Shown: positions 42,271 through 54,490, counted from the stretch's first letter. The stretch: DNA of 64,000 nt from Diplolepis rosae (GCA_030998225.1 JAPYXD010000403.1:806001-870000), one strand, 5' to 3'. Numbers and translations: made by a program. Notes: generated by a model from the sequence alone, not told the origin.

Positions 42271-43857
42271 TTTCATTTATTCCTATATTGCATCGTGTAC
42301 CTGTACAATATTGAATGTAGAATACATAAGCAGTTTATTGGATTAATATATTAATCACATAAAAAATATTAAAACTTAAATACCATATGATCGCAGATAG
42401 AGCCGAGACTTTGGTGCTTTACTAGCGAATGTAGCATTTAAACTTTCATTTGGATTACTGGATACTCCTGCATACTGTCTCTTAGCATCATTAGCAATGT
42501 CACTAAAAATTTTCGTCAAAGCATTAAATAAAGTATGATCCTTGAAACCATCTCCTATAATTAAATGTTTGTATGATTCAGGATTTTGTTTATACCCACA
42601 CCAATCTCCACAATTTTTATGATTATCGCCTTTATTCTATGTGACACAATAATCGAAAGATTTCTGTAAATACTTAATACTGTCACACTTTTGCTGGTAT
42701 GATTGATGTCGTCATGTTTTATAATCTCATAATCAACAGCATTTCTGGCAGCGCATATAGCGCTACTGTCATTATCACCTATAAGAATTCCCAATCGAAC
42801 ATTGTATTCCTTGAAAATAGCTTTTGCACTGCATTCAAAGTTTAACATGCAATCATGATTGTTTTTGGGGTGACCCAGGTCACACATTTTGCATTTACGT
42901 CTTGAAATCACTGTAGCTAAAATTTTGCCAGTAAGCCAACCAATTATACAAGTAATACCCAGCAAACTATCGTAACTTCTTCCTGATCCTTATGTCGGCC
43001 AACCTGTGTCAAATGATACAGCTATCCATAAGATATTCTCAGATGTGACATTCATTGTTTTTTCGTCTTCCATAGACAGAACAGGAAAAATAAAACCACT
43101 CTGCAGACGATTAGGCCTAACAACAGTTACCAAAAAAGAGATAAAAAGTAGAATAAAAATTGAATAAAATAAAAACAATTGTAATAATCAGCGATTTTTT
43201 TATTTATAGATCAAAACAATCATGTTGTGTAAAAACCAATAGATACAATTAATAAGCTAAATTAAATTTCAAAAAAGTAATTAAAAATGTACAATTTATT
43301 TTTGCATATCGCATTGATAGCTTTCGTGTTATATAATAATATGCAAATTTGTCTCCGTTATTACAAAAATAACTTTTTACTCTATTTAACTTCACAGATA
43401 ATTAATACTAAATACTACTGATTAATACAATGCAGCTATTGAATAAATCTAATCTTATACTATTACGGCACTGATGATTCATGATGTCATTCAAAATTAT
43501 CTCTTATCACAATTTTTTTTTATTTTAGTCAACTTCATTATTTAGATATTACGATATATCATCGATAAATTAAAAGAAAACAGCTCTTAAATTAACTCAC
43601 AGCAGCTGTTTCACTTTTTCATAATTTTCAATAGTTGACTGTCGTTCTTCGTCGATAGCTTCCTTATGTAACGTCCTGATTACTTACCTTTTACTATTAT
43701 AATTAATTTTCCCCGTTTTTTGTTCGCTTATGAAATCGGAAGGATTTCTAAATCGAAACAAGGTTTAGGGATAGCCAAAAACAGATAAATATTCAACAAA
43801 TTCTACAATTATTAACCTTTATTATGATTTCTCAAAATTTTACACTACAGGAAATAT

Positions 43858-43883
43858 TAGAGAGAGAGAGAGAGAGAGAGAGA
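43858..43883 (+). repeat. (AG)n microsatellite
   Basis: About 13 uninterrupted AG units. Confidence 0.95.
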
Positions 43884-43999
43884 TAATGAAAGATATGATT
43901 ATTTTGAAATTTCTTTCTTGGGATATTGATTTAGTTGACTTACTTTTTGGAAATCCTATGAATGCTGTAACGATCCGATTTGGAGAACTGTGCTCTGAT

Positions 44000-44670
44000 A
44001 TTTCAATCGGAGCCTGCTGGGATTTAATCCTGGGTCCAATGATTTTTGGAGGATGCTACTTGGGAGCCACTTGAAATCCTTGTAAGAAATTTAACCACTG
44101 ATAATCCAGCACCTTACAACGAACATACCGATAACAGTCACTGAAGAAGTACCTTTCGAGGGAGAGTTACGCAGTTTAAGATGGTCTGACGGTAACTGAA
44201 AATTTGCGGATTCGCAGTCGCTTTTATGGGCAATTTTCGATCGATAGTGGTCCTGGTCGCCATTTTTCAATCGATACTGGTTTTGCACTGGATATTTTTA
44301 CCAGCCTCTGGTTGGCGCTTCCCCGATCTTGGCACGTGGCTGATCTGCTTGGCTTTTTCGTATATTGATGAAGAAAAAAGGGGAAAATATGTTGGAATAA
44401 CTTTTTCTCCTCTGGTTTCCTCGACATTCCTTTTTCTCAAATCAACTAGCTTTTTAAATTCCCTGTTTTGCTGCGCCGGTCGATATTCTTATTTACTTAG
44501 CACATTCCGATGGGGTTCCCTCGTTCACACCTTTGTAAAGTTTTCAACGTTTCATTCATAACCGTTGTCTATTTATAAACTTAATATTTCTCTCTCCCTG
44601 TTACAATTTTACTACCGTACATTTTATTTCGTATAAATAATACCTTCCAAAACATCGTTTATCCATGTTT
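44000..44670 (+). repeat. Dispersed repeat, copy of the 13900-14640 family
   Basis: It shares ordered landmarks with 13900-14640: CACTGATAATCCAG, GGCACGTGGCTGATCT, AGGGGAAAATATGTT, CCTCGACATTCCTTTTTCTC, TTCATTCAT, TCTCTCTCCCTGTTACA. The tandem duplication breakpoint at 44377-44380 falls within it, at an A-rich word. The second half is repeated at 54503-54796. Confidence 0.6.
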
Positions 44671-45446
44671 TATTGTGAATGAAATTATAATATTATAAAT
44701 AAATAAATGTTAATGGTCACAGGACATGACACTTACAACATTCATAAGTCATATCTTGGACAGCATTACTAATTTCTTTTTCATGTGTTTTGAAAGTAAT
44801 CCAATGCAATGGTGGAATGTTCACTGCAAACAAAAATTTATTCAAATGGGTATTTCCCATACCTGCATCCAAAACACCTGTAAAAAGCATATCAAATGTA
44901 TAATATCATCAGTCACTTTTTAGTACATTTTTTACATTTACATTGTTATTTTTGCTTACCGATCGGAGCTTTTGCATTTACATCATAATGCAGCTTTTGA
45001 TTAGAAACAGTATGCTGTTTATCAGTATCAACAGTATTCACAGTTTTGCAAGATCAACATAGAATAAACAACTTTGATGCTGAACCCGATCGCTTCTCGT
45101 CAATTATATCTGACAAAGAAAGCACTGATTTGCACTGTTTACATGATAATCCGCCACCGAGAGTTTTTAGGTGGACTATTCGCTGACCTTCTACATCTTT
45201 GAAAGGTGAAACATTTGCATTAACTTCATCTCTACGTAATGTTGTAGTCATTTTATTAGTTGACAAGGCTGCGGCTTTGAGGTTATGTAACTTGAACTTC
45301 GTGCCATTAATATTTCATATATTTTTGCCTATATTTTGTGCTGTAACACGAGCTTTGTATACTTTCTCTGTAACTCATTTCCCATTCCAATAATATCGTT
45401 GAACTTCACCACTTTTAACAACACACTGTTTCTTCAGTTTCGGCAT

Positions 45447-46199
45447 GATAAATACGATTTATCACAGCTGAGGCTGTGTCGAGTAGCTTGCCGGTTAGTA
45501 CATGCAGACTAGAGATGTGTGTGTGTGTCCGTACGCACTCACACGAAAAAGCGGGAGGCAGTGTTGCCACGTCAAGTACCTCGCAAGTCAAGTGAACGAT
45601 ATTTTTTGTTTGACTACAGTATTACCGCCAGAACCTCGTTAACGCTTCATGGCGTCTATCGCACATACCGAGACCACTTTGCCTCTTTTTCTCTGTAGTG
45701 TTTACGGGTGCTCTTTTATATTTTTGTACATTTATTTGTTAACTTCTTTCTCTCTCTCGTGGGGATTAGAGTTCCATTTATTTATTAAAGTCAATCGTGA
45801 TTAGATTCGGGTTCTCTCAGGTGGTGACGCGGCAAATTAGGTTAAATTTGCCATATTGTCGCGTGTGACTCGAAAAGTTCCGAGGCTTGAATACTTTTAA
45901 TTTCTAACCTTCTTTGATGTTCGAGCATTTCTTGCATATAGTTTTAGTTTATATACTATAGAATCTCTCATTTCCTTAAATAAATTTTGTTCTGTCAAGT
46001 TTCGTTTGAATTATATTCTGGTTTCTTAATTATTACCCGCTCACTGTTGTGACCTTTTATTGAGTTTTGAGGTTCAGGGTAAGAACCTGCATCTCAACCC
46101 ATAATATTTTTATCAATAATCTGCTTGAATAAAATTAAAAACGATGGACTATTCGAAAATGATAGAAAAATTCAATTTCCTCTTATTACTCAGTTTCTA
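45447..46199. other. Upstream region of the fusion pseudogene; no gene seen
   Basis: A (GT)n run (45519-45530) and non-coding sequence with TATTTTTGTACATTTATTTG-type AT-rich patches. It would contain the promoter of the minus-strand gene, but I see no defined element. Repeated in unit B. Confidence 0.5.
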
Positions 46200-46690
46200 T
46201 TGTAACGTCCCGCGTCCGTATATTAATTTTTATTATTTTATTATTTTCTGTAAGCCATAACTTGGCAATATTTTAATTTATGCTCCCTTCGAAATTTCAA
46301 TCTTAAGGATGTAAATATTTTAAGCTCAATATCTTTCTCAAATACAATATAAATTCAAAAACCTTTTAAGAGAATGTGCAGCTGCGTCAATATAAAGATT
46401 TGAATTTTTCTTAGCAATCGGTGAAAGTAATAAACTTGCACTTTGAATCTTTGACCAAAATATACAGCCCACAATCGTATTCCTTTTTAGATATTTCTAT
46501 CTACTATCCTCTTGTAAATAAATACGTAAAACTGCATAGAGCTATAGCAGTATATAGCTTAGCGATTAGCCATTTCCGGAAATATCATAAATAGCTTAGG
46601 CTAATGGTCAAAAGGGCCCGCGCTTGTACCACGCCCAAGTAAGTACAAAGTATATTGTATTCACTCCGCTTAGAAAATAGAATAGGCTAT
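46200..46690 (+). repeat. Dispersed LTR-like repeat (unit A copy)
   Basis: It begins TGTAACGTCCCGCGTCCG and ends CTTAGAAAATAGAATAGGCT; the 17865-18358 block is an older reverse-oriented copy. No ORF. Confidence 0.75.
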
Positions 46691-46696
46691 ATACAG

Positions 46697-47220
46697 GGTG
46701 CCTAAAAAATCCCGGGACGGTTGGATGTTTCCTCAGGTAAAATATTTTTCAAAAAAGTGAAGGTCATTCCTGAAGTAAATTTCAACGAGGAATTCAACGG
46801 TGGCCTTCATTTTGACCTTGAAGTTGACCTTCATGGCTTTTTCAAGGTCAACTTTGTTTTTAAATGGAAACCCCCTTTTTTACATCTGCAATCGATAAAG
46901 CGAAAAATACAACGTTCAAGTACGTACCCAAGTCATAGGTCAATTGTAACGTTCCAGGTCAATTAGAGGTTATTAGAAATAAACAAAGTTTTCCAAGAGG
47001 TCGGTGCAATTCCTGAAGTAAATTTCAACGAGGAATTCAATGGTGACCTTCAGTTTGACCTTGAAGTTGACCTTCATGACTTTTTGAAGGTCAACTTTGT
47101 TTTTTAAAATGGAAACCCCCTTTTTTACATCTGCAATCGATAGAGCGAAAAATACAACGTTCAAGTACGTACCCAAGTCATAGGTCAATTGTAACGTTCC
47201 AGGTCAGTTAAAGGTTATTT
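46697..47220 (+). repeat. 243-bp tandem repeat, two units (unit A)
   Basis: CCTGAAGTAAATTTCAACGA starts at 46769 and 47012. Each unit includes GACCTTGAAGTTGACCTTCA, then AAGGTCAACTTTGTTTTT, and TACGTACCCAAGTCATAGGT. The first unit is preceded by CAGGGTGCCTAAAAAATCCC. The GGTCA-rich arms (TGACCTTCA and its inverse) allow internal folding. Unit B has a third, partial copy. Confidence 0.85.
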
Positions 47221-48383
47221 GAAAAGTTTTATATTTCACATGATGTTTTATTTCTCTATTTTGATTGAGAAGGATTAATTAACAGTCTTCCCGGGTCACT
47301 GAGTTCATCAGCAGTTTTTCACTACTCAATTAATGGAAATACTTATTGATTTTATTTAGTGACGTACTGACGTATTTTTAACTGATTCAAATTTAAATAA
47401 TTCAGTGCAACGAAAGCCTAATTTTAATGTAAAGAACGCTGCACAGAAATTTCCATCTGGGTAATTTAAGAGAGAATCCGAAACTCCAGAGCCTTCCATA
47501 TGAAATGTTTAGGTTTTTTTAGCTGAAGCTAAAGTGTAAATTTACCATTGGCATAATAACACGACAGTACTAAGCCGGTTTCGCCAGTGCTGGTGGGATA
47601 CAGGCATAACCACGAATGATGACACCGTTTAGAACTGGTTGTTGTACCGTGCCAGGACTGGCATAATAGTATACTGCTTTGATACAGTTTAGCTCTGGCT
47701 TTATAGCGATTTTCTGTTACCGTTGGACCGTCGCAGTACTGTTGTAATACTGGCTCGAGATAGGCTTGCAACCGTGAATGCACGGATTCACCGTGAAAAC
47801 AGTACCAGGCCGGTATCACGCCGATGTACGGCATGGTACGGAAGTCCGTAGTAAATTATTATTGAAAATTTGCAATTCGCTATTACCGAGCCAGTATTGC
47901 GCCGACGCACAGTGTGTAGAATGAGAAAATTGGGGTTCAAAATGATTCAGAGCCTACCATTTTAATACGATTTAACTTTTTTTCTTTTAATTAAATCTAA
48001 TTAAATTTTGAAGAAGTCTGTCGAGTCCGATTTTGCAGAAAAGACGCGGTTATTTTGTTATTTAAGTTGCAAATTGCAAAAAAATCATAATTTTCAATAT
48101 TTGTGCTACCTGCTCCATGATATTCGTTGATATTACCTCAAGAATGCATGAAATTGATAGATTTACAATCACAGAGAAAATTCCGAAATTTTAGGTAAAG
48201 TTCGTGCAATCTGTTCAATTGTTATAAACAAATTAATGGAAAAAATATTTTTTTCTATATATTCGAGCCTGAAAGTTCTTTTCGTCACGTTTTTTCCACG
48301 GAGTCGATTGGAATCAATGTTCTATTACAATCTATACCCGGAATATAATTTTTCATATTGTTATAAACCAATTTCATGAACAA
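47221..48383. other. No gene seen; short ACTGG-rich repeats
   Basis: At 47540-47840 words such as GTACTG, CCGGT, ACTGGC and GTACCG recur many times (CAGTACTGTTGTAATACTGG), a cryptically repetitive block. The rest is AT-rich. Repeated in unit B, where this block shows more substitutions than its surroundings. Confidence 0.45.
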
Positions 48384-50560
48384 ATTCAATGAACAGGCGC
48401 CGCTCGATATATAAAATTCCTTTTTTTCTGACTGATCATCAATTTCCTCTGCGAAAATGATGCTTCGATTAATGGAAAGCACAATCAAGGACATTTACAT
48501 TTGTTATTAACAATACTGATTAACAAATGTATTAAACGGTCACTCTTTGGTAGAAAAAATTCATTTTTCTTCGTGAAATCGTCTATTATATACCAAAAAT
48601 AGAAGTATAATGAAAGGACTGACATTAAACAATATCTTCCATTGTTATTAACAATTATAGTCAACAAATGCATCCAATAGCTGTTTCCAGATTGGAAAAA
48701 TTCATTCTCTGCTCGGATATTCACTTGATGCTCAGAAATGAAACTCCAACGAAATATACTTGCATTGAACAACATTTTCTATTGATATTAACAATTCTGT
48801 GCGAATAATTCTCGAAATAGGTGATTTCGTATGGAAAAAATCTGATGCTGAAACATTCACACTCAACATTCTTCTCCATCGCTATGAACGATTTATTCAA
48901 ACAAACTCATCAAGCATGTATTCTTTCAGAGGAAGGATTTGGGTATTCAGCAGAGTTGTTTATTCCATTTCAGTCATCTTCAATCAGCAAATGCTCCAAT
49001 GCTAGAGGAACCATCGAAAAAATCAAGACGCTTGAATCTGGCCTACTTGAATCGATGAAAGACTGATTGTATGGATTATGACCAGATGTCCCATTACATC
49101 CATACTTCGAAGTTAGAGTTATTGAAAAATTAGGTTCGCCAACTAAATTCAAAGGTATGATGCCAGGTATTTCCGTCAAGCGAGATACTGTATGATCCAG
49201 TAAGGCTTGAGTGTTGATACTCACACTCTCTTCCGTTATAATGAAATCAGGTTCTGGAGGCTAGCACCTTTTTTTGGCAGTATGGCTAAATGTCAGCATT
49301 TTTAGCTTTTGCTATGATAAGGATAATTTCATACTGGTATACACTTAATTTTGCGTCTTCAATCAGTGCTAATGCCTCATCATCAGTGTAGCGTGTAATT
49401 CCTCTCATTTCTGAACCTGATAACTTGTCAGGTAATTCATTGTGTTCATCATCGTCTTTTGGCAAAAGTTTCATGATGTCATTAGCAATTTTAGTTTTAC
49501 CAGAACATCGCAAAATATTTAGGAATGCACACTGTATTTCCGACTCAGAATAACATTCCCGAATTTAAAGCAGTTTACGTCTTTTGGTTGATTTTGAGCT
49601 ATTCTCGAAATCATCTGAAAGTCCCCTCCCGGGACCAACTCAAAAGAATTGTACAGAGAAATCTGAAAGTAGCCATTCCGCATTCCGGGCCCTGAATGTT
49701 GTTGCATTATAGAAAGCATTTTTTCACTTTTGTTTAAATGTGGACATGAAATGAGTTAACTTGTCTTCGACTGCTTTTAGATATTTATTTATTTTTTAGA
49801 TATTCGTACATTGAGTGACGAAAAACATCTGAGAACCGGAACAAGTGAAAAACGAAACAAGTTAAATCATACAACCCAAGCACATAGAATGAATATGAAT
49901 AAGTTTATCCAGTTTTTGTGCTTACGGAAAATGCAAGTCTATCTATTTTCTGATGAACCTTCAGGGACAAAAAACACATGAGAATCGAAACAACTCAAAC
50001 TGCAACGATTGAAAAAAAAACGAGAAATGTCCACGCGAATCAATTGAATGATTATACACATTTCTCTCTGGTCCTGCAAGAAATGAAAGAGCATCAATTC
50101 GGAGTTTGACTATCGGTGACTAAAAACATGTGAGATCCGGAACAAATGCAAAACGGCACAACTCAAAATTAAAACAACTGATATTCGAAATACTCAAGGG
50201 TAACCAAAATGTATCTCAAATGAACATTTGAGCGGAGAATGAATTTTTCCAATCTGGAAACAGCTATTGGATGCATTTCTTGACTATAAATGTTAATAAT
50301 AATGGAAGATATTGTTTAATGTCAGTCCTTTCATTATATTTCTATTGTTGTTATATAATAGACGATTTCACGAAGAAAAATGAATTTTTTCTACCAAAGA
50401 GTGACCGTTTAATACATTTGTTAATCAGTATTGTTAATAACAAATGTACATATCCTTGATTGTGCTTTCCATTAGTTGAAGCATCATTTTCGCAAAGGAA
50501 ATTGATGATCAGGCAGAAAAAAAGGAATTTTATATATCGAGCGGCGCCTGTTCATTGAAT
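48384..50560. mobile_element. Long-TIR DNA transposon, 2177 bp, superfamily not recognised (unit A)
   Basis: Arms 48384-48720 and 50227-50560 are inverted repeats of about 335 bases. They start ATTCAATGAACAGGCGCCGC and continue through TCGATATATAAAATTCCTTT, GGTCACTCTTTGGTAGAAAA and ATAGCTGTTTCCAGATTGG. No target duplication is visible next to the ends (ATGAACAA left, ACATTCCG right). The middle encodes a broken minus-strand protein (49730-48970). A second copy in unit B (59177-61354) exists only because of the segmental duplication. Confidence 0.8.
48970..49730 (-). pseudogene. Broken ORF of the long-TIR element, candidate transposase-associated protein
   Basis: Three consecutive frames on the minus strand join through two frameshifts. 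The first has SIMQQHSGPGMRNGYFQISL and LVPGGDFQMISRIAQNQPKD. The second (SEIQCAFLNILRCSGKTKIA) continues with GITRYTDDEALALIEDAKLS and YQYEIILIIAKAKNADI. The third holds PPEPDFIITEESVSINTQAL, LDHTVSRLTEIPG and KYGCNGTSGHNPYNQSF, and ends LALEHLLIEDD. I recall the AKAKNADIYP and LLDHT words from uncharacterised arthropod and cnidarian proteins linked to mobile elements, but I cannot name the family. No DDE triad can be set from this remnant. The identical breaks in both units predate the duplication. Confidence 0.45.
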
Positions 50561-52102
50561 ACATTCCGATAGTTCTGTCAAAAGTTATCGTGGTCACACG
50601 AGGCCAACGACAACAGATAGGTAGACATCATCGTAAAACCTGTATTTTGGCTGAAAGGGTGTCAAAAAATCAATTTTCACATAAAATCAATACCTTCTCA
50701 TTAGAGTTCTAAAGACGGTATATTACGTCAAGAAGGATGCAAAAATTCGGGTAAATTGCCGGTTTTTTCTCAAGCCTCTTTTTTATCGAGAATTTAGGAG
50801 AATTTATATTTTTCATGAAAGTTCAATGTGAGTTGTTCAGTTTTCAAGTTTTACATATAAATGAAATAAAAATCCCAAAACCAAAGAGTTGTATTTAGGA
50901 ATTATATGAAAAAATCACAAATAAAGACCAGCAAGTGCGCTACAAGTATAATTATTGCGGTGAGAATTATACAATTTTCCAGATTTTAAGGATATCCCCT
51001 AGCGAATCAGCTAAATGCTAGGTTTACGCTACCTAGCATAAAGTAGGACATTATAGTTTTAATAGTTTTAGCGTTAATAAATAAGATTATTGCATATGTT
51101 CATTACGGTTCAACATTCATTTTAACGTAGCATAAGGATACAAACATTTAAATATTTGTTTTATTGCTTTCATGAGTTATATCGCTACTTTACTCTAGGT
51201 TTACGCTGTAGCGTAAACCTAGCATTCAGCCGATTCGCTAGGGTCTGTAGGGATAAAGTTTTTTACATTCTCATCATGGATGAGAAGGTATTGGTTTTAT
51301 GTGAAAAATGACTTTCGAAAATTTCATCAAATCTTTACGTTTTGAGACCCCCTGAGTCCGAAAAAAGGGTTTTTACGAAAGTGTCTGTCTGTCTGTAGGT
51401 CGTGTGCGGCATAAGAATTATCAGATTGAATTGAGCTTTGGTACACTTTATCGAAGCCGAAAAAGTAAGGACAAGTTCGTTAACCAGCCACATCCAATCA
51501 AAATTGAGGGTTTGAGCACTACTTTTGTGTTTTTGAAAATAATTTTTTGAAAAAATCAAAAATTTTAATACTGGTTTAAGATAGTGCTCATAAATCTCTA
51601 AAAATTATCTTGATAACGTTTTTTGATTAAATCAAAATTAGAAATGTTACAGCATATTCAAATTCGAAAAAAGTCAATATCAAAATTCTATTTTCGAGTT
51701 AAATTATACGAGATAAGAAAAAAAGTTCTGATACAATATTATTTTCTACATAAAGACCTACAAATTTGAATTGTAACATTTTTTCATAAGATGCATATTT
51801 TTTTTTTTTAATTCAAAAATAATCTATTGAAAATACAAAATTCAATTTTTTAACAATAATATGTGAAATACGAAAAAAACGTAAGAATACAAAGTTGTTC
51901 GTTTCAAAAAGGTCTACAAGTTTTGTCTTACACAGTTTATGAAAAAACATATATTTTTCGTTTCAATTCCAAAAAATACGATTAAAATTCAATAATTCCA
52001 TTTTTTAGACAAAATATATGAGATACATAAAAAACGTTCAAATGAAAAATTATTTGCCTAAATGAGGTCTACGCATTCTTATTAAGAAATTTCTGGGCAG
52101 AA
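50561..52102. other. No gene seen; contains a MITE and an inverted repeat around it
   Basis: CACATAAAATCAATACCTTC at 50680 and its near complement at 51283-51302 form an inverted pair around the MITE at 50997-51243. CTGTCTGTCTGT is a short simple repeat at 51384. The stretch 51560-52080 has repeated words such as CTACAAATTT, ATGAAAAAAC and GAGATACATAAAAAAC that suggest a diverged tandem array of about 170 bases. Confidence 0.5.
50997..51243. mobile_element. CCCTAGCG MITE (unit A)
   Basis: The terminal repeats CCCTAGCGAATCAGCTAAAT and (inverse) CCCTAGCGAATCGGCTGAAT continue GCTAGGTTTACGCTA. Next to the right end is the palindrome TAGGTTTACGCTGTAGCGTA then AACCTA. 247 bases, no ORF, target duplication unclear. 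A solo end of the same family is at 30944-31002. Confidence 0.75.
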
Positions 52103-54490
52103 TGTTGTGACGTCGTAGAATTTCTACGACTCACAACGCCACCTGCGTGGCCATGTTTGTTATAGTTTTATTTTATTAAGATTTTATATCGCGTAGTTTC
52201 GTTCTGTTAGTTGAGTAAGACAAGTAAATTAGAGAGTTGCGAATAGTCCTTGGTTTGAAGCATGTCGAAGATTACCGAGATCTATGTACATAATTTTATG
52301 TAATTTAACTTCGCGCCGATTAACGGTAAATTGCGTATAGCCTGACGCTCCACTACCGGGAAATTCATTTGAACATTTTAAACAAAAAAAGTATATGTGA
52401 GTTTTGTCTCTTTTTATTTCACTGCCGGAGAGACAACAAAGGAGAGAGAGCAGCCAACGTTGGACACAACCGATACGCCACCTTCTACCAGCCACGTTGG
52501 ATCCACCAGTCACGCCATCTCCGGTAAGCTCAGTAGCAAGGATCCATTTCCATTGGTCGGGATTAGCAATGACCGCCGTTCAGCGATGGCATGGAGTGAA
52601 CCTATTACCATTGGTTTACCAAGAATTAGTGTCTGTCTCAACTCAGAGAGAGGCAGACGTTCGCACATTAAGAAAAGTTAGACACTCGCGCCATAACGGA
52701 GGGTGTCTACCCAACCCTGACCATGGCGTCATGAAATTTATAGGATAAAATATTAACGCATCAAGTTACGGTAACCAGCGAGGACGTCAGTGTTGCAGCC
52801 TATCACCAAGTCCGAGATTCAAGGCGAGTACCGGATAAGGACGTAGTGTTGCTGCCCAACCATGATCAAGGCCCTAGGCAAGTTCCGGGTGAGACCAGGA
52901 CTGACTATCCATCCCTGTGCGTAACCAGCACGAATAAGGGTGAATACGTACTTCAACGTTCGAGACTCTAGGCGTGTTCCGGATGAGGACGAGTGAATAC
53001 TACCCAACCCTGGCCAAGACCCTTGGCAAGTTCCGGGTGAGACCCAGATTGAATATTCAACCCTGGATGTCAATTGGACGTGTCCTGATAATGTACAAGC
53101 AGGCGCGTTAGTTTTACCATTGGTTGAAAAGAGACAGAACCATGGTTAGAAAGAGAGGACACCATCCAGTGCTGCGTTGGAGCGCAGAACCAAGACTGGT
53201 AGTACTGTTTGAGATTCCTAGCCAATCACGGATGTGATTAAGAGCAATAATTAGCATGACGGCCCAACCGACCAATGGGAGAAGACGAGAGAAGCTACAA
53301 AGGAACGTCAACTACAACGCACCCACGTTAACCATGAAGATGCGGCTCAAGGTTGCGGCGTGAACAAGTCCGGCTGGTGAAGACGAGGTATGGTTCGATT
53401 TTGGAGACAGAGAGGATAATCTACTACGACGACGGTCACTTCTTCCCGAGACGGATAAAGAGTAGTGTTGAGTGGAGCAATAAGAGGTGCTATTTTTGTA
53501 AAGGAAAGAGAAAGAGCAGAAGGAATTTAACTTTGAAAAATAAAACAGGACGATCCAATACCGCTAAATGTACTGATAATAAGTTGTCGAATGTGAGGAA
53601 AATTCTATGTAAGAGAGGACGAAGGATAATTGAGTAGAGGTAAGAGTTTCTTGTGAAAAGTTGGTTCGCACGGGGTGTTGAGTCCCGCGTAATGGCTGCT
53701 ATAAGCTGAGCCACGTGTTATTAATAAATCTCCTCGATCGTACCACACTTTATTTTTTACTTTAAAAAAAAAACGTGTGAATTGATTTAGACAACTGGAT
53801 ATATATAAATACATGTTATAAATTGTGAATAAACCTTCTGGTTAGAGTTACAAAACTAGTCGCGTGGCCGGTTAGTTCGGTAGCAAGGAGTGGGTAGAAC
53901 TTTTGTAACGGGCGTTGAATTAGCGTGGCGTGGCGTGTTCCGGTTGTGTGTATCCCATTATTGATTGACGGCGTAGTGTGGCCCGAGGCCAGTTATATAT
54001 AATAAATTGTAGTAAATAGTGGATGTAAATAAAATGTGAATAGTTTTTTTTTATTAGTGTATTAGGATTTCTGTGATGGGAGATAGCATAGTTTAGCGTG
54101 GTGTTTTCGGTCGTAAGTCTCAGGGGACATATTTGGCGTCGTAGCGTAGCCCGAGACCGGTTGTTTACATTAAAATATGATTGTTAGTGTTCGCGGGTAG
54201 ATTGCCTTAATTTAGCGACCCACTTAGGTAGATAGGGCCAGGCTGTAGGAGTAGCGTAGGTCAGTTAGGTTATAGTGTTATTACGTATGTTGTAGAGGAT
54301 TAGTCGGCGTCGCGTGCCATGTCCCTGTATAGCTGGCTACAATCTTAGGTTAGGTAATAGATTGTATGAACATTATTTATTTAAATAAACGTCCTTTTAC
54401 TCTTCATTGAATTATGCTGTCGCTTTGATTGGATTTTCCCGCTGTAGATTGATTTTTCAGGACACCTACGAACCCCGCGCTCTACCTGTG
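52103..54490 (+). mobile_element. LTR-like block, possible solo LTR plus leader (unit A)
   Basis: It starts TGTTGTGACGTCGTAGAATT, with the palindrome GTCGTAGAATTTCTACGAC. It has internal repeats around GGCAAGTTCCGGGTGAGACC (52873, 53026) and an AATAAA word at 54384. It ends near CTACCTGTGACCCCAGTGAG (54482-54501), which resembles a primer-binding leader of the TGGTGACCCC type. Frames at 52397-52748 and 53353-53637 show no retroviral domain; the latter has KRCYFCKGKRK but no full zinc motif. The right end coincides with the tandem-duplication junction. Confidence 0.4.

Larger units (their letters stand above)
43117..44736 (-). other. Second intron of the fusion pseudogene, holding repeats
   Basis: The 1.6-kb intron contains AT-rich sequence, a (GA)n microsatellite at 43858-43883 and the dispersed repeat at 44000-44670. 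The left breakpoint of the tandem duplication (44377) lies here. Confidence 0.6.
40877..45446 (-). pseudogene. Intron-containing Mutator-like transposase fused to a DEDDh exonuclease
   Basis: Exon 1 (45446-44960) starts MPKLKKQCVVKSGEVQRYYW and carries two TGA stops, a TAG, and the block GQRIVHLKTLGGGLSCKQCK, LSLSDII. It ends at the donor G|GTAAGC. An 82-base intron leads to exon 2 (44877-44737; acceptor TTACAG), in phase: GMGNTHLNKFLFAVNIPPLH; donor T|GTAAGT. Exon 3 (about 43116-42376; acceptor near GTTGTTAG, phase unresolved) reads WIAVSFDTGW, TAA, GSGRSYDSLLGI, CKMCDLGHPKNNHDC, ILIGDNDSS, and after a frameshift HKNCGDWCGY, SSNPNESLNATFASKAP. The blocks agree with the Mutator-like transposase domain of arthropod proteins, from memory. 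Candidate acidic residues are D in SFDTGW, D in GDNDSS and E in NESLN. The exonuclease part follows at 42270-40877. Confidence 0.7.

Noticed and set aside
43886..44074. 62-codon plus-strand frame after the (AG)n repeat
   Set aside because: It lies within an intron and a dispersed repeat, has no motif, and its counterpart at 13900 is not open.
48799..49066. Plus-strand frames conserved between units A and B
   Set aside because: Conservation reflects duplication; the minus-strand frames have the better protein-like composition.
52397..52748. Two overlapping plus-strand frames in the LTR-like block, repeated in unit B
   Set aside because: Conservation is explained by the recent duplication; no gag or other domain is visible in either frame.
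53353..53637. KRCYFCKGKRK frame as a piggyBac C-terminal cysteine domain
   Set aside because: Only one CxxC pair; the remaining cysteine pattern of that domain is absent and there is no DDD core.
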